Below are positions 7,776-15,286 of a stretch of DNA of 21,022 bases, one piece after another. Each line of letters opens with the position of its first letter. Within the stretch, counting starts at the first letter, position 1. Below the pieces are notes generated by a model, which made no database searches, had not been told where the DNA came from, and worked only from the letters and a program-made list of their open reading frames with translations. The translations under genes were made by a program, and so were the position numbers. Source of the DNA: an uncultured Bacteroidales bacterium (lineage in GTDB: Bacteria > Bacteroidota > Bacteroidia > Bacteroidales > Muribaculaceae); contig UQDU01000038.1 of NCBI GenBank assembly GCA_900539915.1, positions 1 to 21,022 on the forward strand. Reading direction: 5' to 3'.

Positions 7776-7815
7776 ACATACCATCATATACACACTCATA
7801 AAATAAACCTATAAT

Positions 7816-10446
7816 ATGATATATCGCAGCTCTCTCATCTCATTTCTCTGCGTATCGGCTATGGCTTTCTCAGCCTCGGCACAGAAGATGGCCGGGGAAT
7901 GGAAGCAATATCCGGTAATCAAACCCTACATACAGCGTGTCATAAACACTCCCGAAAACCTGTACTACGTGTGCACTGACCGTCTCTTTGCCTATGACGC
8001 TTCAACCAAAACTTCTCGCAACATAAGCGAAAACGAAGGTCTCACCATAGGTGATATATCTGTAGTCAAATATAACCATGGCAAAAAGTGCCTCGTTCTC
8101 GGTTCATATGACGGTTCGATAGGTATGGTCTATGATGACGGCAAGGTCGTGAATTTTTCGGCTGTGAAAAACATGTCGGTGACATCATCAAAATCCATTC
8201 GTGACATAGATTTTATTGGTGACGACATCTATCTCGCCACTGACTTCGGATTTGTCATAGTGGATGCTGAAAAGGGCATGATAAAGAACTATACCCGTCC
8301 GTCTTCAAGCGTAAAGACTAACAAGGCCTTTACTTCTGTGGTAGCCGTTCCTGGTCATGTGCTGGGTATAAGCGGAGGCAAGCTTTACAGCATACCGTCA
8401 GATAAGCGGATGACGGATATGTCCAATCTCAAAGATCTCGGCCTGACTCTCGGCAACGTAGAGCTGTATGGCCGCGGTGACGGCACCTTCTATGTCAGCA
8501 CCTATCCCGACAACTCAAATTCTTCATCTTCAAAATACCTCCGTCTATACACCTTTGATGCTGACAAAGTTGCATGCTCCCTGGTTAAAGATTATTCACT
8601 CGTACCTATTTCCCATATATGGGAAATGAATGGAACACGTATGGTAGAAGTTGAGGAAAGTGGGAAAATATCTACATATGATATATCTTCCGATTCAGAA
8701 TCTGTGAAATTGGAAAGTACAGGTTATCCATGGATGTCGACTGATTTTTCATATGACCCTGCTACCAAAAAGAAAATAATTTCCACTTATCAGAAAGTGA
8801 ATCTGTATGACAACGGTAATAATGTTGCTTCTTTTACCGCCGATGTACCTGAAGATTACACCAACGTAGAGGCAATAAGCATAATGTATCCTTCATTAGA
8901 CCGTAGAAGAATATATATATCCACACGTGCTTCTTCATATAACTGGAAGACTGCCGGTAATAACTATAATCCTGAGTTATACCATCGCCGTCCGCTTCCT
9001 ATATGGAGCGGATGGATTGCCTCTATGCAGGAGACTGATCAAACAGGAAGTAGTGATGCATACGGATTCTTTTCACCTGCTTATGTCAATGTCATAAGTG
9101 ATGGAACTATTTCTGATGTGTCTAACTATAATCCGTCCAATAACATGGGCAACAAGGAAAGCGGAGATTACTGGCTTTATTTTAGACAAGCTTATAATGC
9201 TTTGGCCCAAGTGACCATAGGTGGCGAAGGACTTGCCGAAAATCCCAACAAACCGGGACAATATTGGCATGCTACAAACTGTGAGGGTCTCTATGTGATG
9301 GATGGTCCAGCAGAGACACGCATACTAAGCAATGCTACCAATGGTCTCAAATCTCGCCGTATGTGGGGGGAGCAGATAGGCGATGTAAAGTTTGATAAGG
9401 AGGGTAACGCATGGATTTTGACACCTACGGTCAATCGTGCTGAGGATTGGGGTACCAAGTTGCCATCACCAGTACTTCAGATGCTTCCGGCCTCTAAAGT
9501 GGCTGATGTTGCTTCAATCACGGCTGATGACTGGATAGGAGCCAATAAACTCCCGGTAGGTACATTGGAATATTCTGGACAGATTGATGGTAGGCTTACC
9601 ATAACAGCTAACCGTGTGAAAAACGGTGGAGCAAGCGAGTATATATTTATCAAACCTATGATTTTCACGGGAGAGATGGTAGTATATCGTCGTAATTCTG
9701 AGGGCGAATCCGTGGAAAAAGACTATCCGCTGGTCATTACCAAAATCAAAGATCAGGACGGTAACGAATATCATGTCCAGGAGATGATATATATTGATGA
9801 AGACCTGCAGGGACGTGTGTGGATTAGTAATCTGTCGTTTTTCGGTTATTTTGATACCAAGACCGAACTCTCTGAAGGCACTACCACCCTTCCTATCATT
9901 GTGCCGTCTGACAAGAAGCGCGGAGGAAGCCCTGTAGACAACGCATTTATCACAGGCGTATCACAGTCTCCTATTGATGGAACTTTATGGATTGCTTCAC
10001 AAGATAATGGCCTCTTCCATCTCAGTTCCGATGGTACAGAGCAGCTTGAAAACTTCCGTACAACCAATTCTATCCTGACCACCGATATACTCGGCTCTGT
10101 ATGTGTGGATGCTTATGGTGATGTATATATAGGCTCTCAGAAAGGTCTGTTCAGGTATCGTCCTGCTCATGGAGCGGCTGCCGCCGATCTTTCTGCTGTA
10201 AAAATATATCCTCCCGTGGCAAAAAATGACTATAACGGTGCCTTTACTATTACATCTCTCACCGAGTCGTGCCCTGTCAAAATAAAGGATGCCGATGGCA
10301 ATGTTATGTTTGAAGGCACTTCTGTAGGAGGTACGCTTATGTGGAACGGTTTTGATAAAAAAGGTCACCGTGTCCTGACCGGTGTATATGACATCGTGGC
10401 AGGTACCCCGGAGCAGTCGGTTGCAAGAATAGTAGTGGTTGAGTAA
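7816..10446 (+). CDS. PorZ-like exported beta-propeller protein (copy 1)
   Basis: The 876-aa product has a signal peptide (hydrophobic 6-20, ASA/Q cleavage after about residue 22). A repeat-rich body follows whose blades carry propeller-type phrases such as VLGSYDGSIGMVYDDG, IYLATDFGFVIVD, EGLYVMDG, VKFDKEGNAWIL, GTLWIASQDNGLFHLSS and VYIGSQKGLFRYRP. A C-terminal beta-sandwich (about 795-876) has FEGTSVGGTLMWNGFDKKG and GVYDIV, the FlgD-like/type IX sorting-domain pattern. This layout of two propellers plus a sandwich matches PorZ, a surface protein of the type IX secretion system in Porphyromonas that helps attach anionic LPS to cargo. The YPNP motif that normally opens the C-terminal domain is degenerate here (KIYPPVAKND). 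No other por genes are in the window, so PorZ function is inferred. It is a diverged paralogue of the gene at 11169. The middle third is visibly more AT-rich than both ends. Confidence 0.75.
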   Translation: MIYRSSLISFLCVSAMAFSASAQKMAGEWKQYPVIKPYIQRVINTPENLYYVCTDRLFAYDASTKTSRNISENEGLTIGDISVVKYNHGKKCLVLGSYDGSIGMVYDDGKVVNFSAVKNMSVTSSKSIRDIDFIGDDIYLATDFGFVIVDAEKGMIKNYTRPSSSVKTNKAFTSVVAVPGHVLGISGGKLYSIPSDKRMTDMSNLKDLGLTLGNVELYGRGDGTFYVSTYPDNSNSSSSKYLRLYTFDADKVACSLVKDYSLVPISHIWEMNGTRMVEVEESGKISTYDISSDSESVKLESTGYPWMSTDFSYDPATKKKIISTYQKVNLYDNGNNVASFTADVPEDYTNVEAISIMYPSLDRRRIYISTRASSYNWKTAGNNYNPELYHRRPLPIWSGWIASMQETDQTGSSDAYGFFSPAYVNVISDGTISDVSNYNPSNNMGNKESGDYWLYFRQAYNALAQVTIGGEGLAENPNKPGQYWHATNCEGLYVMDGPAETRILSNATNGLKSRRMWGEQIGDVKFDKEGNAWILTPTVNRAEDWGTKLPSPVLQMLPASKVADVASITADDWIGANKLPVGTLEYSGQIDGRLTITANRVKNGGASEYIFIKPMIFTGEMVVYRRNSEGESVEKDYPLVITKIKDQDGNEYHVQEMIYIDEDLQGRVWISNLSFFGYFDTKTELSEGTTTLPIIVPSDKKRGGSPVDNAFITGVSQSPIDGTLWIASQDNGLFHLSSDGTEQLENFRTTNSILTTDILGSVCVDAYGDVYIGSQKGLFRYRPAHGAAAADLSAVKIYPPVAKNDYNGAFTITSLTESCPVKIKDADGNVMFEGTSVGGTLMWNGFDKKGHRVLTGVYDIVAGTPEQSVARIVVVE

Positions 10447-10510
10447 CCTGTCTTTGATGGGGCTTCTTTAACATGAACTCTCCTTCAATATTTTTTGTTA
10501 GAATTTTACT

Positions 10511-11050
10511 ATGGATAGCAGACATATAGATTCGCTCAAATATAAGGATGAGGCTGACAAATGCCTCGGAGCAGCAGGTATGGCCATAGCTGTAGTGGCA
10601 TTGGACGGTTCGGCTGCGATAGCTTCTATGGACATAGACGCAGCTCCTGACGAAATGATAGAGTTTATGCCGGAGTTTTATTTCGAGGGTAATCCCCGAT
10701 TGATGGCTTCGGCCTCATGGCGACGTCTGCTCCATAACTTCAGTCTCACGACCGGATTACTTATTGGCAACGTGCTTTGCCGACGCATGGTCGGAGGCTT
10801 GCAGATGCCGTCTGATGCAGAGCGTCAATATCTTCGCGACATAGTTGTTCAGGAAGGTACCGAAACCTGTGAGCTTGAAGAAGATGAAGCTGATAATCTG
10901 TTTGCAAACAACTATGACCGTATGAGCCGTCTTTTCATGCGGCGTTCGATACACTCCATGGCCCACGAGTTTGCTTCCATCATACGTGATCAGCGTAGAC
11001 TTTCGCGTCTTGAACTTTTGCAAAATCTTCAGTCGCTGCAGATGCTCTAA
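10511..11050 (+). CDS. Hypothetical protein between the two PorZ-like genes
   Basis: I do not recognise this 179-aa protein, although its style resembles conserved Bacteroidales hypotheticals. It has no signal peptide or clear membrane segment, so it should be cytosolic. The N-terminal third holds a mixed hydrophobic stretch (GAAGMAIAVVALDGSAAIAS, about 21-40). The middle has a basic-aromatic patch around SWRRLLHNFSLTTGLLIGNVLCRRM. An acidic segment, ELEEDEADNLF, follows near 124-134. The C-terminal 45 residues (HSMAHEFASIIRDQRRLSRLELLQNL) look strongly helical. It starts 64 bp after copy 1 of the PorZ-like pair and ends just before a strong terminator, so it is probably the last gene of that transcript. 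Codon use matches its neighbours. Confidence 0.75.
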   Translation: MDSRHIDSLKYKDEADKCLGAAGMAIAVVALDGSAAIASMDIDAAPDEMIEFMPEFYFEGNPRLMASASWRRLLHNFSLTTGLLIGNVLCRRMVGGLQMPSDAERQYLRDIVVQEGTETCELEEDEADNLFANNYDRMSRLFMRRSIHSMAHEFASIIRDQRRLSRLELLQNLQSLQML

Positions 11051-11088
11051 CTATCTGTATTTTAGATTTATTAATATCCCTTATATAT

Positions 11089-11119
11089 GCGGCGCATGCA
11101 ATTTTCAAGCATGCGCCGC
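11089..11119 (+). terminator. Strong hairpin terminator between the 179-aa gene and PorZ-like copy 2
   Basis: GCGGCGCATGC (11089-11099) and GCATGCGCCGC (11109-11119) are perfect complements with a 9-nt AT-rich loop. The hairpin starts 38 nt after the stop of the 179-aa gene and is followed by GTTTATATAAT. AT-rich DNA on both sides would allow termination from either direction. It probably separates the upstream operon from the second PorZ-like gene. Confidence 0.85.
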
Positions 11120-11132
11120 GTTTATATAATAG

Positions 11133-11145
11133 CTATACTGTATAG
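11133..11145. promoter_or_regulatory. Short palindrome upstream of PorZ-like copy 2
   Basis: CTATACTGTATAG consists of two exact 6-bp complementary arms with one central base, followed by a further TATAG. It lies 23 nt before the ATG at 11169, between the terminator and the gene. It may be an operator or part of the promoter; no TAnnTTTG element is seen here. Confidence 0.3.
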
Positions 11146-11168
11146 TATAGGATTCATACTTGATATTA

Positions 11169-13880
11169 ATGATGAAAATAAAGACATTTCTTGCTTCAGC
11201 CATAAGCCTTATATTGTTTATGCTTTCCTCTCCCATTGGATATGCCCAGCTGTCTGTGGGTGAATGGAAATTTTATAATTCCTATCCTCCGGGAGATGCA
11301 CGGCAGCTTGCTGTTAATAACGATGGAAAGCTCTACATACTTGCAGGAATCAATCTTTTTTTGTTTGATCCTGACACTAAAGAAACGATAGAATATACCA
11401 CGGATACTGGCCTTAATGGTATAAAGATATCTAAAATACACTATGACCGCGACATGAAACTGCTTGCCGTGGCATATGATGATGGCAACATGGATTTCAT
11501 CCATGATGACGGTCGTATATTCAACCAGAGTGGCATAAGCACTTCCAACCTTACAGGACAGAGAAAAATCAAATGTCTGACATCGGGTCATGGCATGTTT
11601 TTCGTAGGTACCGATTTCGGCATTGTCGTCATTGACGGCAAGAATTTCCGTGTCAAAGAGACCGGGCAATACAATGTCAAACGTGATATTGATTCCTCTA
11701 TACCCATACCGTTCAAAGGACCTGATGCTCTGGAAGTAGTGGGTAACAGGCTCGTAGCCGTATTTAACCTTAATGAGCCCGATGTGGATGTCACTCCACG
11801 CAGGGATGAGAATAATCAACCCCTCCCCCCTCCCCCACACAGTTCTACCGGACATCTGTTTGAATCTGACATCACTGATACATCCAAGACCTACCGCGAG
11901 ACCGACAAGTTCGTTTTCCTCTGTGATATTACTTCCGATGACATAGCTTCGGTTGATAATCTCCATCTTGCATCGCGCCATAAAGATACTAACAAGGTTG
12001 ACTTCTATGAATTCCCACAGATAGTCAACGGAACCTGCATAGTCAACAAGGATAATGACTGGGGTCATCAGCTTCAAGTAGGTTTCTGGAAATCAGATGG
12101 CTTGACCTACTCTTTTAATGTTGATTACCGCACTCTTAAACTTGTTGGCAATTCACCTTCGGTAGCTTTCGTTGGTACACGTGACATAAAAGATATTTTT
12201 GCTGTTGCAGCCGGTGAAACATCCGCCGATACCTGGTTTGCCACGCCTGAGGGTTTGTTATGCTATGATCTTACCAAAGACCCCATAGAACTAAAATACG
12301 GACCCTACAAAGCTTATGCTCCTGGGGTTACAAATGTCAGCAATTTTACGCTTTCTCCTGACGGCGAGCGCATATATGTTACCACTCGTTCTGCCTCATT
12401 ATTTAAATCTGCCTCAGGAAATTTTACCAATACAGTTCCATATGATGGTAATAATGATTATGGATACTATACGCCCGGATATATCGATGTGATAGAGAAT
12501 GTCCAGGTTCTTCCTCTTACTTATACTAATGATTTGCTTTCATATCGAAGCGGAGCTACTGGTAATGTGATAGGGAACAACGCTACACGTAAATCCATGA
12601 AATATTACGGCGAAATAATAATAGCACCTAATGCACTAGCAGTCAATCCTGTGAATCCATCACAGCTTTGGATACCTACCAGTAACGAGGGTCTGTATGT
12701 TATAGAAAATAATCGTACCATAGCTCTTTTTTCTGGCACCGTACAAGATGGTGCCGATAAGATACTTGCCTATGACAATGTACCTGTTACAGCATATTAC
12801 AATCAAGTTATGTTGGATGCAAAGTTTGATTCGCAAGGTAATTTGTGGGTTCTTGCAACCAATCATAAGGGCGATACAAATATTGGGCAGTGGCTTATGA
12901 TGCTGCCGGCTGCTTATGTCAATGGTGACCTTTCGAAGGTGCAGAAGTCTGACTGGATATATACACGCTCGGATGGGTCTTATCTCGTGCCGGAGGGGTT
13001 CCAGACTAACTGGGATGGGCAAATAATTCCGTTCCGTCGCTCCAATGTTTTTGTGATAAAAGGGTCTCGATATAGCGGAGTGATCATCTATCGCCATAAG
13101 GGTTCGTATAGCAATGTAAATGATGATACTTACGTGGTGCTTGACCATGTGCGTGACCAGGATGGCAATGTCATAAACATGCAGACTGTTACCGCTGTGA
13201 CAGAGACTCCTTCGGGAGGGCTGCTGATTTCATATGAAGAAGGTCTGTTGCTTGTGTCTGATCCGGCCACTTTTGATCCGGCAAAGGATCCCGTGCAGCG
13301 TCTGAAACAGCCTCGCAACGATGGTTCTGGCTTCGCTGATTACCTGCTCAACTCAGTGATAGTCTCAGACTTCGCTGTGGATGATGCCGGACGTATATGG
13401 GTGGCTACCGAAGGCGACGGCATATCCGTCCTCCAGCCAGACCTGCGCGGCATAGTGGCTACCTACAATACTGACAATTCGCGGCTGCCTACAAACTATG
13501 TCAGTGCCATAGAACTTGATCCGCACAATAACGTAGTGTATTTCGGCACCACATACGGTCTCGGGGCTTTTGCTTCCGATCAGTCGCCGGCCATGGAGGA
13601 TTTCAGTTCTGTCCGTGCCTATCCTAATCCTGTGCGTCCCGATTACTATGGTGTGATCACCATTGACGGTCTGATGAATGACTCATTGGTAAAGATAACC
13701 GATGCCCAGGGTAATGTAATATATACCGGCGAGTCGATCGGCGGCATGATGACATGGGACGGCACGAATTTCAACGGTCGCCGTGTCCCCAGCGGTGTAT
13801 ATTATGTCATGGCCTCACAGGATGGTCAGAGTGACGGTCCCAAAGGAAAGGTGGCCTGCAAAATCCTTGTGCTAAAATAG
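11169..13880 (+). CDS. PorZ-like exported beta-propeller protein with type IX sorting-type C-terminus (copy 2)
   Basis: The ATG at 11169 gives 903 aa; a TTG at 11160 and the next ATG at 11172 are alternatives. A signal peptide is clear (KIK, hydrophobic 7-19, cleavage near GYA/Q at 26). Propeller-type repeats follow, such as KLYILAGINLFLFDPDT, MFFVGTDFGIVVIDG, LWIPTSNEGLYVIEN, AKFDSQGNLWVLA and RIWVATEGDGISVLQPD. The C-terminal domain (about 808-903) has VRAYPNPVRPDYYG, WDGTNFNGRRV and SGVYYVMA, ending ACKILVLK; this is the intact YPNP/FlgD-like sorting-domain pattern. The layout matches PorZ of the type IX secretion system, and of the two copies this one keeps the more canonical C-terminus. 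A proline run (QPLPPPPH) is encoded by a C-rich tract at 11820-11836. The RecD-like helicase starts 11 bp after its stop. Confidence 0.78.
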   Translation: MMKIKTFLASAISLILFMLSSPIGYAQLSVGEWKFYNSYPPGDARQLAVNNDGKLYILAGINLFLFDPDTKETIEYTTDTGLNGIKISKIHYDRDMKLLAVAYDDGNMDFIHDDGRIFNQSGISTSNLTGQRKIKCLTSGHGMFFVGTDFGIVVIDGKNFRVKETGQYNVKRDIDSSIPIPFKGPDALEVVGNRLVAVFNLNEPDVDVTPRRDENNQPLPPPPHSSTGHLFESDITDTSKTYRETDKFVFLCDITSDDIASVDNLHLASRHKDTNKVDFYEFPQIVNGTCIVNKDNDWGHQLQVGFWKSDGLTYSFNVDYRTLKLVGNSPSVAFVGTRDIKDIFAVAAGETSADTWFATPEGLLCYDLTKDPIELKYGPYKAYAPGVTNVSNFTLSPDGERIYVTTRSASLFKSASGNFTNTVPYDGNNDYGYYTPGYIDVIENVQVLPLTYTNDLLSYRSGATGNVIGNNATRKSMKYYGEIIIAPNALAVNPVNPSQLWIPTSNEGLYVIENNRTIALFSGTVQDGADKILAYDNVPVTAYYNQVMLDAKFDSQGNLWVLATNHKGDTNIGQWLMMLPAAYVNGDLSKVQKSDWIYTRSDGSYLVPEGFQTNWDGQIIPFRRSNVFVIKGSRYSGVIIYRHKGSYSNVNDDTYVVLDHVRDQDGNVINMQTVTAVTETPSGGLLISYEEGLLLVSDPATFDPAKDPVQRLKQPRNDGSGFADYLLNSVIVSDFAVDDAGRIWVATEGDGISVLQPDLRGIVATYNTDNSRLPTNYVSAIELDPHNNVVYFGTTYGLGAFASDQSPAMEDFSSVRAYPNPVRPDYYGVITIDGLMNDSLVKITDAQGNVIYTGESIGGMMTWDGTNFNGRRVPSGVYYVMASQDGQSDGPKGKVACKILVLK

Positions 13881-13891
13881 AGGCATTGAGC

Positions 13892-15286
13892 ATGGACGCT
13901 GAGCAATTTGCCATTACGGCACTCAAGGCTCTCCCCTACGACCCCAATGAGCAGCAGATGACGGTGCTCGCCGCTCTGTCGCGCTTCATTGCTATGCCGT
14001 TTGACGGCTCTGACAGGGTGTTTGTGCTCAACGGATATGCAGGTACCGGCAAGACTTCGCTTACAGGAGCTGTCGTGAAGGCTCTTGAGGCGTTTCATCG
14101 CCCAGTGGTGCTTCTGGCTCCTACGGGACGTGCGGCCAAGGTTTTCGGACGCTTTGCCGGCCGTCAGGCATACACTATCCACCGCCACATATACCGCACT
14201 TCTTCGCTCGGAGAATATGCTGCCGGGGTCAATGAAAACCGCCTTGAAGGTGCAGTGTTTCTCGTTGACGAAGCTTCGATGATAGGTGACGGCGGCATGG
14301 ACCGCAACCTGCTTGAAGACTTGGTGCAGTATGTCTATGGCGGTGTCGGTTGCCGCATGGTGCTTATCGGCGACACAGCCCAGCTGCCCCCGGTGGGTGC
14401 TGAGGAAAGCCCTGCCATGCAGCCCGAGGTGCTCCGAGGCTATGGACTCAAGGTGACAAGGGCTGTGATGACAGAGACGGTGCGTCAGAGCCGCATGTCG
14501 GGTATCCTCTGGAACGCCACATGGCTCCGTAAGGCCATGCGTCAGCCTGTGCTTCCGCCGCCGGTGATGCTTACGAGCCGTTTCGGCGATGTGAGGACGG
14601 TTGACGGCGAGGAATTGGCAGATGCCATCTCTGACGATTATGCCCGTGACGGCGAGGAGCAGACGATAGTGGTCACGCGCAGCAACAACCGTGCCACACG
14701 CTTCAATCTGGCCATACGCACTCTCATCAACATGAGCGAGGAGGAACTCGTGCGTGGCGAACGCATCATGATAGCCAAAAACAACTATCACTGGACACGC
14801 CAGACCCCTGGAGTGGATTTCATAGCCAACGGCGACATGGCGGTCATAGAGGCCATCCATGGCTTGGAAAAACGCTATGGTCTGCGATTTGCCGATGTGA
14901 CCCTGTCGCTGCCTGACCGTGATGTCAGGATAGACTGCAAGATCATCCTTGATGCCCTTGTGACGGATGCCCCGGCTCTTGACAGCGAGAAACTGATGTG
15001 GCTGCGCGATGGTGTGCTTGCCGATAATGGTGGCAGCATGCTCAGTCCGTCGGCAGCAGTGAAAGTGCTCCGTGCCGACCCGTATTTCAATGCTTTGCAG
15101 GTCAAATATGCCTATGCCGTGACTTGCCACAAGGCTCAGGGCGGCCAGTGGAAAAATGTCTACGTAGATCTCGGATACGTGCCCGAAGAAATCCCCGGTA
15201 TGGACTTCTATCGATGGCTCTACACAGCCGTCACACGAGCTACAGGACGCCTTAACCTTATCTCGCCAGTCATTGAGACCCGATGA
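13892..15286 (+). CDS. RecD-like superfamily 1 ATP-dependent DNA helicase
   Basis: From the ATG at 13892 the product has 464 aa; a TTG two codons earlier is less likely. The SF1B (RecD/TraA) helicase motifs appear in order: Walker A GYAGTGKTS at 48-56, motif Ia APTGRAAK at 76-83, Walker B VDEASMI at 125-131, motif III GDTAQLPPVG at 160-169, TETVRQSR at 194-201, and motif V/VI YAVTCHKAQGGQ at 408-419 close to the C-terminus. It is about the size of the compact RecD-like ATPases found singly in Bacteroidota, shorter than RecD2 and lacking its long N-terminal extension. RecB and RecC are absent, so it is not RecD of RecBCD. Role is inferred to be 5'-3' DNA unwinding in repair or recombination. 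Its 3' end overlaps the convergent 835-aa gene by 17 bp. Confidence 0.9.
   Translation: MDAEQFAITALKALPYDPNEQQMTVLAALSRFIAMPFDGSDRVFVLNGYAGTGKTSLTGAVVKALEAFHRPVVLLAPTGRAAKVFGRFAGRQAYTIHRHIYRTSSLGEYAAGVNENRLEGAVFLVDEASMIGDGGMDRNLLEDLVQYVYGGVGCRMVLIGDTAQLPPVGAEESPAMQPEVLRGYGLKVTRAVMTETVRQSRMSGILWNATWLRKAMRQPVLPPPVMLTSRFGDVRTVDGEELADAISDDYARDGEEQTIVVTRSNNRATRFNLAIRTLINMSEEELVRGERIMIAKNNYHWTRQTPGVDFIANGDMAVIEAIHGLEKRYGLRFADVTLSLPDRDVRIDCKIILDALVTDAPALDSEKLMWLRDGVLADNGGSMLSPSAAVKVLRADPYFNALQVKYAYAVTCHKAQGGQWKNVYVDLGYVPEEIPGMDFYRWLYTAVTRATGRLNLISPVIETR

Noticed and set aside
11160..11168. TTG start for PorZ-like copy 2 (and similar TTG starts at 3399, 13886 and 18010)
   Set aside because: In each case an ATG lies a few codons downstream and gives a more natural N-terminus, so the ATG was chosen.
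13892..15286. RecD subunit of RecBCD, or a defence-system helicase
   Set aside because: No recB, recC or defence partner genes are adjacent, and the compact motif layout matches stand-alone RecD-like ATPases of Bacteroidota.
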